This document shows, in pieces, positions 1 through 5,230 of a stretch of DNA of 8,929 nucleotides (positions are counted from its first letter, which is position 1; every line of letters starts with the position of its first letter). Made by a program: the position numbers and the translations under genes. This stretch comes from an uncultured bacterium (GTDB taxonomy: Bacteria; Cyanobacteriota; Vampirovibrionia; Gastranaerophilales; Gastranaerophilaceae). The stretch lies in NCBI GenBank assembly GCA_900553205.1, contig USCK01000072.1, positions 1-8,929 of the forward strand, in the 5' to 3' direction. The notes under the pieces were generated by a model, which saw nothing but the letters and a program-made list of their open reading frames with translations, had not been told where the DNA came from and did not search any database.

Positions 1-733
1 GTGGAATATTTGGTTTGTTTTCTACGTTAGGTTTTGGTTGCGTAGGTTTATTAGATTCTGAATCAAGTTCAGAATGACGTGGAGGGTCAGGCATGTTTGG
101 TCTGTTGTCCACGTTTGGTTTTTGTTGTGGTGTATCAGGTTTGACTTCCTGATTTACGTTCGGTTTCTGTTGTTGAATGTCAGGTTTTACTTCCTGATTT
201 ACATTTGGTTTTTGTTGTGGAATATTTGGTTTATTTTCCACGTTCGGTTTTGGTTGTGTAGGTTTGTTAGATTCTGAATCAAGTTCAGGATGTTGGTTAT
301 TATTAACCCCTTTATTTAAAGTTTCTTCAAAACTTTCTTTTGCATTTCTAATAACACCTTCTCTAATATCTGATTTTAGATTTTCTTGTTTTTGTTTATT
401 TTGTTGATAATACATTTGAGGCATATCATCAGCAATAGAATCTTCGTTTTGTAATTGCATCAAAAGTTCAGGTAATGTTTTGGGTAAATTCATTACTTTT
501 TTTACATAGCTTGAACGTTCCATACTTGCAAGATAGTTCATCTTCAAATCACGTCTTGGGTGAAGCATTTCTTCTCGCATTTCTCGAACAAGATTTTCTG
601 CTTGTTTTGCTACATTTATCTCAGTAGATTCATTAACATTTACAGATTCGGCTCTATCGGTTTTATGAGTTTGAACTGTTTCTTGTCTAAGTTGTTTATT
701 TATTAAAAGTTTCCGTAAATATAAAGGGTCCAT
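1..733 (-). CDS. Hypothetical protein with repetitive Pro/Lys/Gln-rich tail, C-terminus beyond window
   Basis: I do not recognise this protein. Reading from ATG at 733, 244 codons stay open to the left edge, so the gene is partial at its 3' end. Residues 1-145 are hydrophilic and charged (starts MDPLYLRKLLINKQ), with no signal peptide or membrane segment. Residues from about 150 onward are low complexity, built of KPNV, NQEVKPD, QQK and LDSESNKPTQPKPNVENKP pieces. Copies of the repeat differ almost only at third codon positions, which supports this frame being translated. There is no clear Shine-Dalgarno before the ATG. The frame is also open upstream to a TAA at 794-796, with TTG at 760 as an alternative start. 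It is divergent from the sigma factor gene. The disordered-looking tail suggests a linker, scaffold or surface-type protein, but no function can be assigned. Confidence 0.75.
   Translation of the reverse strand, partial: MDPLYLRKLLINKQLRQETVQTHKTDRAESVNVNESTEINVAKQAENLVREMREEMLHPRRDLKMNYLASMERSSYVKKVMNLPKTLPELLMQLQNEDSIADDMPQMYYQQNKQKQENLKSDIREGVIRNAKESFEETLNKGVNNNQHPELDSESNKPTQPKPNVENKPNIPQQKPNVNQEVKPDIQQQKPNVNQEVKPDTPQQKPNVDNRPNMPDPPRHSELDSESNKPTQPKPNVENKPNIP
55..75. repeat. Palindromic element, perfect 8-bp arms
   Basis: ATTCTGAA, TCAAG, TTCAGAAT: a perfect 8-bp inverted repeat around five bases. It is read in frame by the minus-strand gene as the SELDSES segment. It resembles the short palindromes dispersed in many bacterial genomes, some of which are found inside genes. 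Calling it a mobile or dispersed element is inference, because only this and the 271-291 copy are seen here. Confidence 0.55.
111..239 (-). repeat. 45-bp tandem coding repeat (15 residues)
   Basis: Units lie at 111-155 and 156-200 (seven differences in 45 bases), with a partial third unit from 201. They encode QQKPNVNQEVKPD-type 15-residue units inside the larger 216-bp repeat. The period is a multiple of three, so unit gain or loss would keep the reading frame. Confidence 0.85.
271..291. repeat. Second copy of the palindromic element, one arm base changed
   Basis: This is the same 21-bp sequence as at 55-75, but with GG in place of GA near its right end, which leaves one unpaired position in the arms. 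It is translated as PELDSES. It occupies the equivalent place in the 216-bp repeat unit, so the two copies most likely arose by duplication of that unit rather than by two insertions. Confidence 0.55.
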
Positions 734-838
734 AATATTATTATTACTGGATTTTTGCAATAATGCAACAAAATCTCTAAAAAATCGTCTATCTTATAGA
801 GTGGAGTTAGTGTATTAAACTAATGAGGAGAATAGCTG

Positions 839-1738
839 ATGAGTACAAATAGTGTTTCAAATATTAATGAAAATATAAAAACATTCAATTCAATCGCATT
901 AGATGATGATATTTTACAAATGTATCTCAAAGATGTTGGTAAAACTAAAATGATTAATCATCAAGAAGAACTTAGACTTGCAAAACTTATTGCAGAAGGA
1001 AATCCTACAGAATCACAAAAGGCTAAGCAAAAACTTGTTAATGCAAACCTTAGACTTGTGATAAGTATTGCTAAAAAATATATAGGAAACGGGGTTTTGT
1101 TTATGGATTTGGTGCAAGAGGGTTCACTAGGCTTGATAAGAGCTTCAGAAAAATTTGATTATACAAAAAATTTTAGGTTTTCAACCTATGCAACATGGTG
1201 GATTCGGCAAACTATTACTAGGGCAATAGCAAATAGCTCAAAAACAATTAGAATACCCGTTCATATGCTAGATAAAATCAGAATATACAAAAAAACATTT
1301 TCACAATTTATTTATGATAATGGTAGAGAGCCAACAGATATAGAGCTTATGAACTTATTGAAAATTTCTAAAAAGAAATTACATTCAATCAAAAAAGCAA
1401 TAATATCAGAGCCAATAAGTCTTGAAACTCCTGTAACAGATGATTTGACGATATCGGATTATATAGAAGATGATTCATGCCGTTCACCTGAAAGATATGT
1501 AGAAAAAATATCTATGACAAAAGATGTGGAAGAAATTTTGCAATATCTTGATGAACGTGAAAAAAATATTATAATAAAACGTTTCGGGATAAACGAGCAG
1601 GAATGTCAAACTCTTGAGCAATTAGGTCGTTGTATGGGGTTTTCTAAAGAACGAATTAGACAGTTAGAGAACGAAGCCTTACGTAAATTAAGAAATAACG
1701 AAGCTTGCCAAGAAAATAGAGTATATCTTGCAGTGTGA
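839..1738 (+). CDS. RpoD-family sigma factor (group 2-like, no region 1.1)
   Basis: Sigma-70 subunit that directs RNA polymerase to -10/-35 promoters. The 299 residues hold region 1.2 (about 22-53), regions 2.1-2.4 (about 62-135, with FRFSTYATWWIRQ at 112-124 and TIRIPVHM at 136-143), region 3 (about 140-220) and region 4 (about 228-287, ending in the HTH motif SKERIRQLENEALRKLRN). The aromatic and Gln/Thr residues of region 2.4 that read the -10 element are kept. In helix 4.2 Lys replaces the usual first Arg of the RERIRQ motif. There is no acidic region 1.1, and the length is shorter than a typical primary sigma factor, so a group 2 alternative factor is likelier than the housekeeping RpoD. 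The start is supported by GAGGAG at 825-830, eight bases before the ATG. It is monocistronic, between a divergent gene and a terminator. Confidence 0.92.
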   Translation: MSTNSVSNINENIKTFNSIALDDDILQMYLKDVGKTKMINHQEELRLAKLIAEGNPTESQKAKQKLVNANLRLVISIAKKYIGNGVLFMDLVQEGSLGLIRASEKFDYTKNFRFSTYATWWIRQTITRAIANSSKTIRIPVHMLDKIRIYKKTFSQFIYDNGREPTDIELMNLLKISKKKLHSIKKAIISEPISLETPVTDDLTISDYIEDDSCRSPERYVEKISMTKDVEEILQYLDEREKNIIIKRFGINEQECQTLEQLGRCMGFSKERIRQLENEALRKLRNNEACQENRVYLAV

Positions 1739-1873
1739 AATAAATAAGAAAAATGTTCTATGATTTTGAAATTGCAAAAAATTTGGGGTTTGTGCAATCC
1801 CAAACCTCGCACCAAATATTCTTTCTTTGTTGAATGATGTTGCTATCGCTTGTAATGACAGTAAAATCGCAAC

Positions 1874-1903
1874 AAAAAACCGAGTTATACAACTCGGTTT
1901 TTT
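1874..1903 (+). terminator. Intrinsic terminator after the sigma factor gene, symmetrical
   Basis: A perfect 13-bp stem (1874-1886 with 1891-1903) around the loop ATAC, with a CCGAGTT core flanked by six A on the left and six T on the right. It can terminate the plus-strand sigma transcript. By symmetry it can also stop minus-strand transcripts that escape the 1912-1940 terminator. Confidence 0.9.
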
Positions 1904-1911
1904 AGGTGGTT

Positions 1912-1940
1912 AAAAAAAAGGGGGTCAAAATAAACCCCCA
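1912..1940 (-). terminator. Intrinsic terminator of the secE-nusG-rplK-rplA transcript
   Basis: Read on the minus strand, GGGGGT pairs with ACCCCC across an eight-base loop and is followed directly by eight T (1919 down to 1912). It lies only a few bases beyond the rplA stop codon. It ends the ribosomal operon before any rplJ or rplL gene. Confidence 0.92.
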
Positions 1941-1945
1941 AAGTA

Positions 1946-2671
1946 TCAACCAACAATTTCTTTAACATCTGAAGCCAAGTTTTTAGAATCAATCTTAATG
2001 CTTGGTCCCATAGTTGTTGTTACATAAACAGACTTAACATAAGTACCCTTTGCAGATGCAGGTTTTGCTTTCAAAATAGCTTCTGCTAATGTTGCAAAGT
2101 TTTTCTTAAGGTCGTCTGCTGCAAACTGGATTTTACCAACAGGACAGTGAATCATACCTTGCTTGTCAGCACGGAATTCAACTTTACCTGCTTTAGCAGC
2201 TTTTACAGCACCAGCGATGTCTAATGTTACAGTACCTGTTTTAGGGTTTGGCATCAAGCCTTTTGGACCTAACACTCTACCTAATTTACCTAACATACCC
2301 ATACAATCAGGTGTTGCAATTAATGTATCAAATTCAAACCAGCCACCAGCGATTTTATCAATGATATCTTCAGTTCCTGCAAAATCTGCTCCAGCTTCTG
2401 TAGCTTCATTAACTTTTGCACCTTTTGCGATAACACAAACTCTTACTTCCTTACCCAAACCTGCAGGTAATACTACAGTTGAACGGATTTGTTGGTCTGC
2501 GTGTTTTACTTCGATACCTAATCTCATGTGGCATTCTACTGTTTCGTTGAATTTGCAAACTTCTTTTGATACTTCTTGAAGTTTGTCTATTGCATCAGAA
2601 ATACTAGCCGGTTGTACAAAACCTTCAAGTAATTCCTTTGTTTTTTGTTGTTTTTTTGTTAATTTTGCCAT
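1946..2671 (-). CDS. rplA: 50S ribosomal protein L1
   Basis: L1 binds 23S rRNA in the mobile L1 stalk, helps release E-site tRNA, and in many bacteria also represses its own operon by binding the mRNA. The 241 residues are full length, slightly longer than the usual 229-235. The family signature runs from about 118 (IATPDCMGMLGKLGRVLG) into PKGLMPNPKTGTV near 148, followed by VEFRADKQGMIHCPVGK (164-180). The start is supported by AAAGGA at 2679-2684, seven bases before the ATG. It is the last gene of the operon, 60 bases after rplK, with its own structured leader at 2686-2716. rplJ and rplL, which commonly follow rplA, are absent here. Confidence 0.97.
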   Translation of the reverse strand: MAKLTKKQQKTKELLEGFVQPASISDAIDKLQEVSKEVCKFNETVECHMRLGIEVKHADQQIRSTVVLPAGLGKEVRVCVIAKGAKVNEATEAGADFAGTEDIIDKIAGGWFEFDTLIATPDCMGMLGKLGRVLGPKGLMPNPKTGTVTLDIAGAVKAAKAGKVEFRADKQGMIHCPVGKIQFAADDLKKNFATLAEAILKAKPASAKGTYVKSVYVTTTMGPSIKIDSKNLASDVKEIVG

Positions 2672-2685
2672 TTTTTTATCCTTTC

Positions 2686-2716
2686 ATGGTCATAGCGGAC
2701 AATTACGTCCTTCCAT
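2686..2716 (-). promoter_or_regulatory. Candidate L1 operator (two-helix RNA element) before rplA
   Basis: The RNA reads AUGG, AA, GGAC, six-base loop, GUCC, GCUAUGA, CCAU. This gives an outer 4-bp stem, an asymmetric internal loop (2 and 7 bases) and an inner 4-bp hairpin. It ends one base before the AAAGGA Shine-Dalgarno. The same architecture with compensatory changes precedes rplK. L1 operators are known to be two helices joined by an asymmetric loop; assigning this element to L1 is inference. Confidence 0.55.
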
Positions 2717-2731
2717 TTGTAAGTCACTAAA

Positions 2732-3157
2732 CTAATCTACTACTTTTACGCCCATTGATCTGCATGAACCTTTAATCATATTAACTGCTGCTTCCATAGA
2801 AGTTGCATTTAAGTCGTCCATTTTAATCTTAGCGATTTCTTCTAATTGTGCGTGAGTGATTTCACCAACTGTATCTTTTTTAGTATTAGAAGAACCTTTA
2901 GATAGGTTTAATGCTTTTTTAATTAAGATTGTTGCTGGAGGTGATTTCGTTATGAATGAAAAACTTCTGTCTTCATATACATCAATAACTACAGGAATTA
3001 CATATCCAGCTTGTGATTCTGTTTTAGCATTGAATTGCTTACAGAAATCCATGATGTTAACACCGTGTTGACCTAACGCAGGACCAACTGGAGGTGATGG
3101 ATTAGCTTTACCAGCTTGAATTTGTAGTTTAATTTTACCTACTACTTTTTTTGCCAT
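2732..3157 (-). CDS. rplK: 50S ribosomal protein L11
   Basis: L11 binds the GTPase-associated region of 23S rRNA and is needed for factor-dependent GTP hydrolysis and for stringent-response sensing by RelA-type enzymes. The 141 residues match the usual family length. The N-terminal domain has PSPPVGPALGQHGVNIM (20-36) and the proline-rich linker SPPATILIKKA (72-82). The C-terminal rRNA-binding domain ends MIKGSCRSMGVKVVD. A strong AAAGGAG (3164-3170) lies six bases before the ATG. It is 62 bases downstream of nusG and upstream of rplA, the classical order, and is preceded by a small RNA structure at 3172-3201. Confidence 0.98.
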   Translation of the reverse strand: MAKKVVGKIKLQIQAGKANPSPPVGPALGQHGVNIMDFCKQFNAKTESQAGYVIPVVIDVYEDRSFSFITKSPPATILIKKALNLSKGSSNTKKDTVGEITHAQLEEIAKIKMDDLNATSMEAAVNMIKGSCRSMGVKVVD

Positions 3158-3171
3158 TTTTATCTCCTTTC

Positions 3172-3201
3172 GTGGTAATAACGGGGGGCGTCCCCTTCCA
3201 C
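3172..3201 (-). promoter_or_regulatory. Candidate L1 operator (two-helix RNA element) before rplK
   Basis: The RNA reads GUGG, AA, GGGG, five-base loop, CCCC, GUUAUUA, CCAC, and ends one base before the AAAGGAG Shine-Dalgarno. Compared with the rplA element, the outer stem changes A-U to G-C and the inner stem changes from GGAC/GUCC to GGGG/CCCC, while pairing and both internal-loop lengths are kept. Repression of translation by L1 at this place is known in other bacteria; the assignment here is inference. Confidence 0.6.
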
Positions 3202-3219
3202 ATTACTGTTTATGTTTGA

Positions 3220-3834
3220 TTAAATCTTTTGTATTTGTTTGTATTCAAGTTCAACCGGAGTTTCACGACCGAAGATTGATACGTTAGCTCTCAATTTTGC
3301 CTTATCAGGATATACTTCTGTAATTTCTCCGATAAATTCAGCAAATGGGCCTGATACAATTCTAACTTTATCACCAACTTTAACATCCAATTCGATTTTT
3401 TGAGTTTGAGCTGATGAACGGTTGATAATTTTTTTGATTTCACTGTCTTTTGCAGGAATAGGTTTTTTAGCAGAACCAACAAACTTTGTAACACCTGCAG
3501 TATGACGAACTACGTACCAGCTATCTTCATCCATAATCATTTCAACAAGTACGTATCCAGGGAAAATCTTTTCGTCTTTTTCTTGTTTTTTCCCACCTTT
3601 GATTTGAGTGACAGTTTTTTGAGGAACTTCAACTCTGAAAATTCTATCTGACATATTCATATATTCAATACGTTTTTCAAGGTTGCTCTTAACCTTGTTT
3701 TCGTAACCTGAATATGTATGTACGATGTACCAGCGTTTTTGCTCTTTCTTTTCTTTTTTTACAGGTTCTGTTGCAGTTTCTTCAACAACTTCTGTATCAG
3801 CTTGTTCTAAGATATTTTCTTCGTTTTCAGCCAT
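3220..3834 (-). CDS. nusG: Transcription termination/antitermination factor NusG
   Basis: NusG binds RNA polymerase and modulates pausing, Rho termination and transcription-translation coupling. The 204 residues start with an acidic-then-basic extension of about 32 residues (ILEQADTEVVEE, then KKEKKEQK) not present in short NusG proteins. The NGN domain follows from RWYIVHTYSGYE (34-45) through FPGYVLVEM (91-99) to TAGVTKFVG (112-120). The KOW domain starts at VGDKVRIVSGPFAEFIGEI (153-171) and ends near RETPVELEY (180-188). The start lies nine bases after the secE stop, with a GGGTGA-like ribosome site inside the end of secE. It is cotranscribed with secE and rplK. Confidence 0.97.
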   Translation of the reverse strand: MAENEENILEQADTEVVEETATEPVKKEKKEQKRWYIVHTYSGYENKVKSNLEKRIEYMNMSDRIFRVEVPQKTVTQIKGGKKQEKDEKIFPGYVLVEMIMDEDSWYVVRHTAGVTKFVGSAKKPIPAKDSEIKKIINRSSAQTQKIELDVKVGDKVRIVSGPFAEFIGEITEVYPDKAKLRANVSIFGRETPVELEYKQIQKI

Positions 3835-3843
3835 CTTTTCACC

Positions 3844-4041
3844 CTATCTGGTTGGAATTAAACCCAACACTGCTTTAAATATAATATCCATCAAATAAAC
3901 TGATACCGTAAAAGCAAATACGATAATTACTACAAATAAAGTTTCTGCAATAACTTGACGTCTTTCTGGCCAATTAATCTTTGACCATTCAAGTCTTACT
4001 GCTTTTAAGTATGCAATTATGTTATTTACAGTATCGTTCAT
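3844..4041 (-). CDS. secE: Preprotein translocase subunit SecE
   Basis: SecE is the essential clamp subunit of the SecYEG channel in the cytoplasmic membrane. The 65 residues match the short single-span form found in most bacteria outside the gamma-proteobacteria. The amphipathic conserved helix contains EWSKINWPERRQV (18-30), and a hydrophobic span follows (about 33-58). AAGGA lies seven bases before the ATG. The gene sits between tRNA-Trp and nusG, the usual neighbourhood, and leaves nine bases before the nusG start. Confidence 0.97.
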   Translation of the reverse strand: MNDTVNNIIAYLKAVRLEWSKINWPERRQVIAETLFVVIIVFAFTVSVYLMDIIFKAVLGLIPTR

Positions 4042-4063
4042 TCTGTTTCCTTTTTATATAATT

Positions 4064-4136
4064 CGCGCCCTGAAGGACTCGAACCCTCGACATCCGGTTT
4101 TGGAGACCGACGTTCTACCAACTGAACTAAGGACGC
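4064..4136 (-). tRNA. trnW: tRNA-Trp (anticodon CCA)
   Basis: The 73 bases fold as a full cloverleaf on the minus strand: acceptor GCGTCCT with AGGGCGC (one G-T pair), D stem GTTC/GAAC, anticodon stem TCGGT/ACCGG around the loop CTCCAAA (anticodon CCA), and T stem GAGGG/CCTTC around TTCGAGT. The discriminator base is G, as in bacterial tRNA-Trp. CCA is not encoded (AAT follows), so it must be added after transcription. It is processed from the leader of the secE operon, 22 bases before secE. Confidence 0.97.
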
Positions 4137-4196
4137 ATATTAGAAGCCATTAACCCTCGACAGAAACCTAATAACTTCTATAAATTCCTGAATCTC

Positions 4197-4251
4197 GTCC
4201 GATTATAATAATGCTTGAAACCTAATACAATAATCAACTGCCTAATCGGAC
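4197..4251. repeat. Inverted repeat flanking the operon promoter
   Basis: GTCCGATTA at 4197-4205 and its perfect complement TAATCGGAC at 4243-4251 are separated by 37 bases that contain the promoter spacer and -35 box. It may be an operator dyad, or a stem formed in transcripts reading through from rpmG. No bound protein can be named. Confidence 0.5.
4202..4230 (-). promoter_or_regulatory. Likely promoter of tRNA-Trp-secE-nusG-rplKA
   Basis: Minus strand: TTGTAT (-35, 4225-4230), a 17-base spacer and a perfect TATAAT (-10, 4202-4207). Transcription would start near 4195, giving about 59 bases of leader before the mature tRNA. The -10 box overlaps one arm of a 9-bp inverted repeat (4197-4205 with 4243-4251). 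The -35 match is only 3 of 6. Confidence 0.6.
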
Positions 4252-4269
4252 TATACCACCCGAACTAAA

Positions 4270-4437
4270 CTATTTTGTTTCCTTATGTACAGTTTTCTTT
4301 TGGCATTTTGGACAATATTTGTTTAATTCAAGTCTTTCTTTGTTAGTTTTTTTGTTTTTAGTTGTTGTGTAGTTTCTTTCTTTGCATTCTTCACAAACTA
4401 GAACTACCATCTTATCTACTTTACCTTTGATACCCAT
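4270..4437 (-). CDS. rpmG: 50S ribosomal protein L33, zinc-ribbon form
   Basis: L33 is a small large-subunit protein near the E site. The reading frame starts MGIKGKVDKMVVLVCEECKE, ends KYCPKCQKKTVHKETK, and has 55 codons plus TAG. It keeps four cysteines (15, 18, 42, 45) as two CxxC pairs, so this is the zinc-binding form. AAGGA lies nine bases before the ATG. It lies directly upstream of tRNA-Trp and secE, a common arrangement. No terminator is visible between rpmG and the tRNA, so readthrough into the secE operon is possible. Confidence 0.95.
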   Translation of the reverse strand: MGIKGKVDKMVVLVCEECKERNYTTTKNKKTNKERLELNKYCPKCQKKTVHKETK

Positions 4438-4470
4438 TTGTCTTTTCCTTTTTAATTATGTTTTCCATTT

Positions 4471-4503
4471 AAAAAAGAATGTGCTACTGTCACATTCTTT
4501 TTT
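4471..4503 (-). terminator. Symmetrical intrinsic terminator/attenuator upstream of rpmG
   Basis: A perfect 13-bp stem (4471-4483 with 4491-4503) of GAATGTG and CACATTC plus A6/T6 flanks, loop seven bases. On the minus strand it would end the transcript of the group at 4634-5836. No good promoter is visible in the 33 bases left before rpmG, so it may instead act as a partial terminator or attenuator within the rpmG leader. Confidence 0.85.
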
Positions 4504-4526
4504 ATTATCGGCTCTATCATACTATA

Positions 4527-4540
4527 TTAAACATGTTTAA
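4527..4540. repeat. 14-bp perfect palindrome, possible operator
   Basis: TTAAACATGTTTAA is a perfect 14-bp dyad. Minus-strand promoter-like boxes surround it (TTGCAA on one side, TATAGT and TATGAT on the other), but their spacing is not ideal. It lies upstream of the 4471-4503 hairpin and rpmG, so a repressor site for rpmG is possible but unproven. Confidence 0.35.
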
Positions 4541-4633
4541 ATTGCAAATAAATTGTTACTAAATCTTAACTAAACAAGGGTTTAGGCAAAGTCTTGCTTC
4601 TGTAACTGAAAATTATAGAAAAATTACAATATC

Positions 4634-5230
4634 TTACTGCTTGCCTCGCAAATCATTTGGAGGGTTCTTGCCAAATCCTGAACGAGTTTTTATTGCGCCC
4701 CAAGCTCTATACATTCCGTTTTCATAAGTCACCAGATAATAACCACCCTCTGAAATGTATTCTATTGTTGCATTTTGATAAACATATTCCTCCGGCTCGG
4801 GTGTGATAGAATCCTCAGCATATTTTGCTTTTAATACCTTTTGTATTTTTTCTTTAGTGCGTTGTTTTCTCGGTTTGTATTTAAAATGACCTGTTTTATA
4901 TGCTTGTTCTTGTCTGTATTTTTCAACTTCTTCCTGACTTTCTGCAAGTTTAAACACAGGAATAACAGCCATAAGCTCACCTGATTGTATAAACAACAAA
5001 AACTCTTTGTCATCACTCAGCGCAAGCTCGTACATGCCGGGTTTTAGGTACTTTCCGTTATAATCGCTGATATAGTCAGCTATTCTTAGAATAGGGTGTT
5101 TGCAGTCAGAATATCCGTATCTGTAAAGTTCGCTTTGTCCTTCCAGCAAGCCTGACGGATATCTCGGATAAAGTTTTGTTTCATCAATAATTCTTACATT
5201 AGGTGGTGTTGCTCGTTCTACAAGAGGCAT
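4634..5230 (-). CDS. Hypothetical protein translationally coupled to rnpA
   Basis: I do not recognise this 198-residue protein. It has no signal peptide or membrane span. It begins MPLVERATPPNVRIID, has an aromatic-rich N-terminal half (LYRYGYSD, ISDYNGKYLKPGMYELAL), a hydrophobic beta-like stretch EFLLFIQSGELMAVIPVF (76-93), a strongly basic segment (about 112-136) and a second Tyr-rich part (ATIEYISEGGYYLVTYENGMYRAWG) near the C-terminus. Its ATG shares one base with the rnpA TAA (TAATG), and AAGGAG (5239-5244) lies eight bases before it, so coupled translation is likely. The basic stretch and the coupling would fit an RNA- or ribosome-associated role, but that is a guess. Confidence 0.82.
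   Translation of the reverse strand: MPLVERATPPNVRIIDETKLYPRYPSGLLEGQSELYRYGYSDCKHPILRIADYISDYNGKYLKPGMYELALSDDKEFLLFIQSGELMAVIPVFKLAESQEEVEKYRQEQAYKTGHFKYKPRKQRTKEKIQKVLKAKYAEDSITPEPEEYVYQNATIEYISEGGYYLVTYENGMYRAWGAIKTRSGFGKNPPNDLRGKQ

Larger units (their letters stand above)
1..292 (-). repeat. 216-bp period coding repeat (72 residues) in the left-edge gene
   Basis: Positions 1-76 and 217-292 match with six differences in 76 bases. Five of the six (17, 23, 29, 41, 50) fall at third codon positions of the minus-strand gene and do not change the protein; the sixth (73) changes Pro to Ser. The first copy starts outside the window, so the number of units is unknown. Confidence 0.85.

Noticed and set aside
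74..277. Plus-strand open frame of 67 codons rich in Trp, Phe and Arg
   Set aside because: It is the antisense of the minus-strand repeat region. Differences between repeat copies fall at third positions of the minus-strand frame, not this one, and it has no ribosome site.
1..292. Regular repeats considered as a CRISPR array
   Set aside because: The units are adjacent coding repeats with 45- and 216-bp periods and no unique spacers between constant repeats; no cas genes are near.
755..838. Promoter for the sigma gene (TTGCAA at 755, TAAAAA at 778) and small inverted repeats nearby
   Set aside because: The -10 match is poor and the arms are only 5 bp (TTGCA/TGCAA at 755-768; CTCTA/TAGAG at 775-801), so neither is above chance in this AT-rich gap.
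1740..1815. Hairpins just after the sigma stop (ATTGCA/TGCAAT and GGTTTG/CAAACC)
   Set aside because: Long loops, mutually exclusive pairings and no T-tract; the clear terminator is at 1874-1903.
1838..1861. Sequence resembling the dispersed GTCATTGCGAGCG-type repeat on the minus strand
   Set aside because: Only a loose, partly changed match over about 22 bases; without genome-wide copies it cannot be separated from chance.
2163..2579. Plus-strand open frame of 138 codons across rplA
   Set aside because: It is antisense to the conserved L1 coding sequence; length is explained by L1 codon use. The same applies to plus-strand frames across rplK (2856-3071) and the kinase (7922-8167, 8264-8494).
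4140..4260. Possible second, degraded tRNA upstream of tRNA-Trp
   Set aside because: Only an 11-base T-arm match is present; no acceptor or anticodon stem can be built around it.
4421..4468. Small frame MENIIKKEKTNGYQR upstream of and overlapping the rpmG start
   Set aside because: No ribosome site before its ATG, and it overlaps rpmG by more than a coupling overlap; it is best explained as chance in AT-rich sequence.
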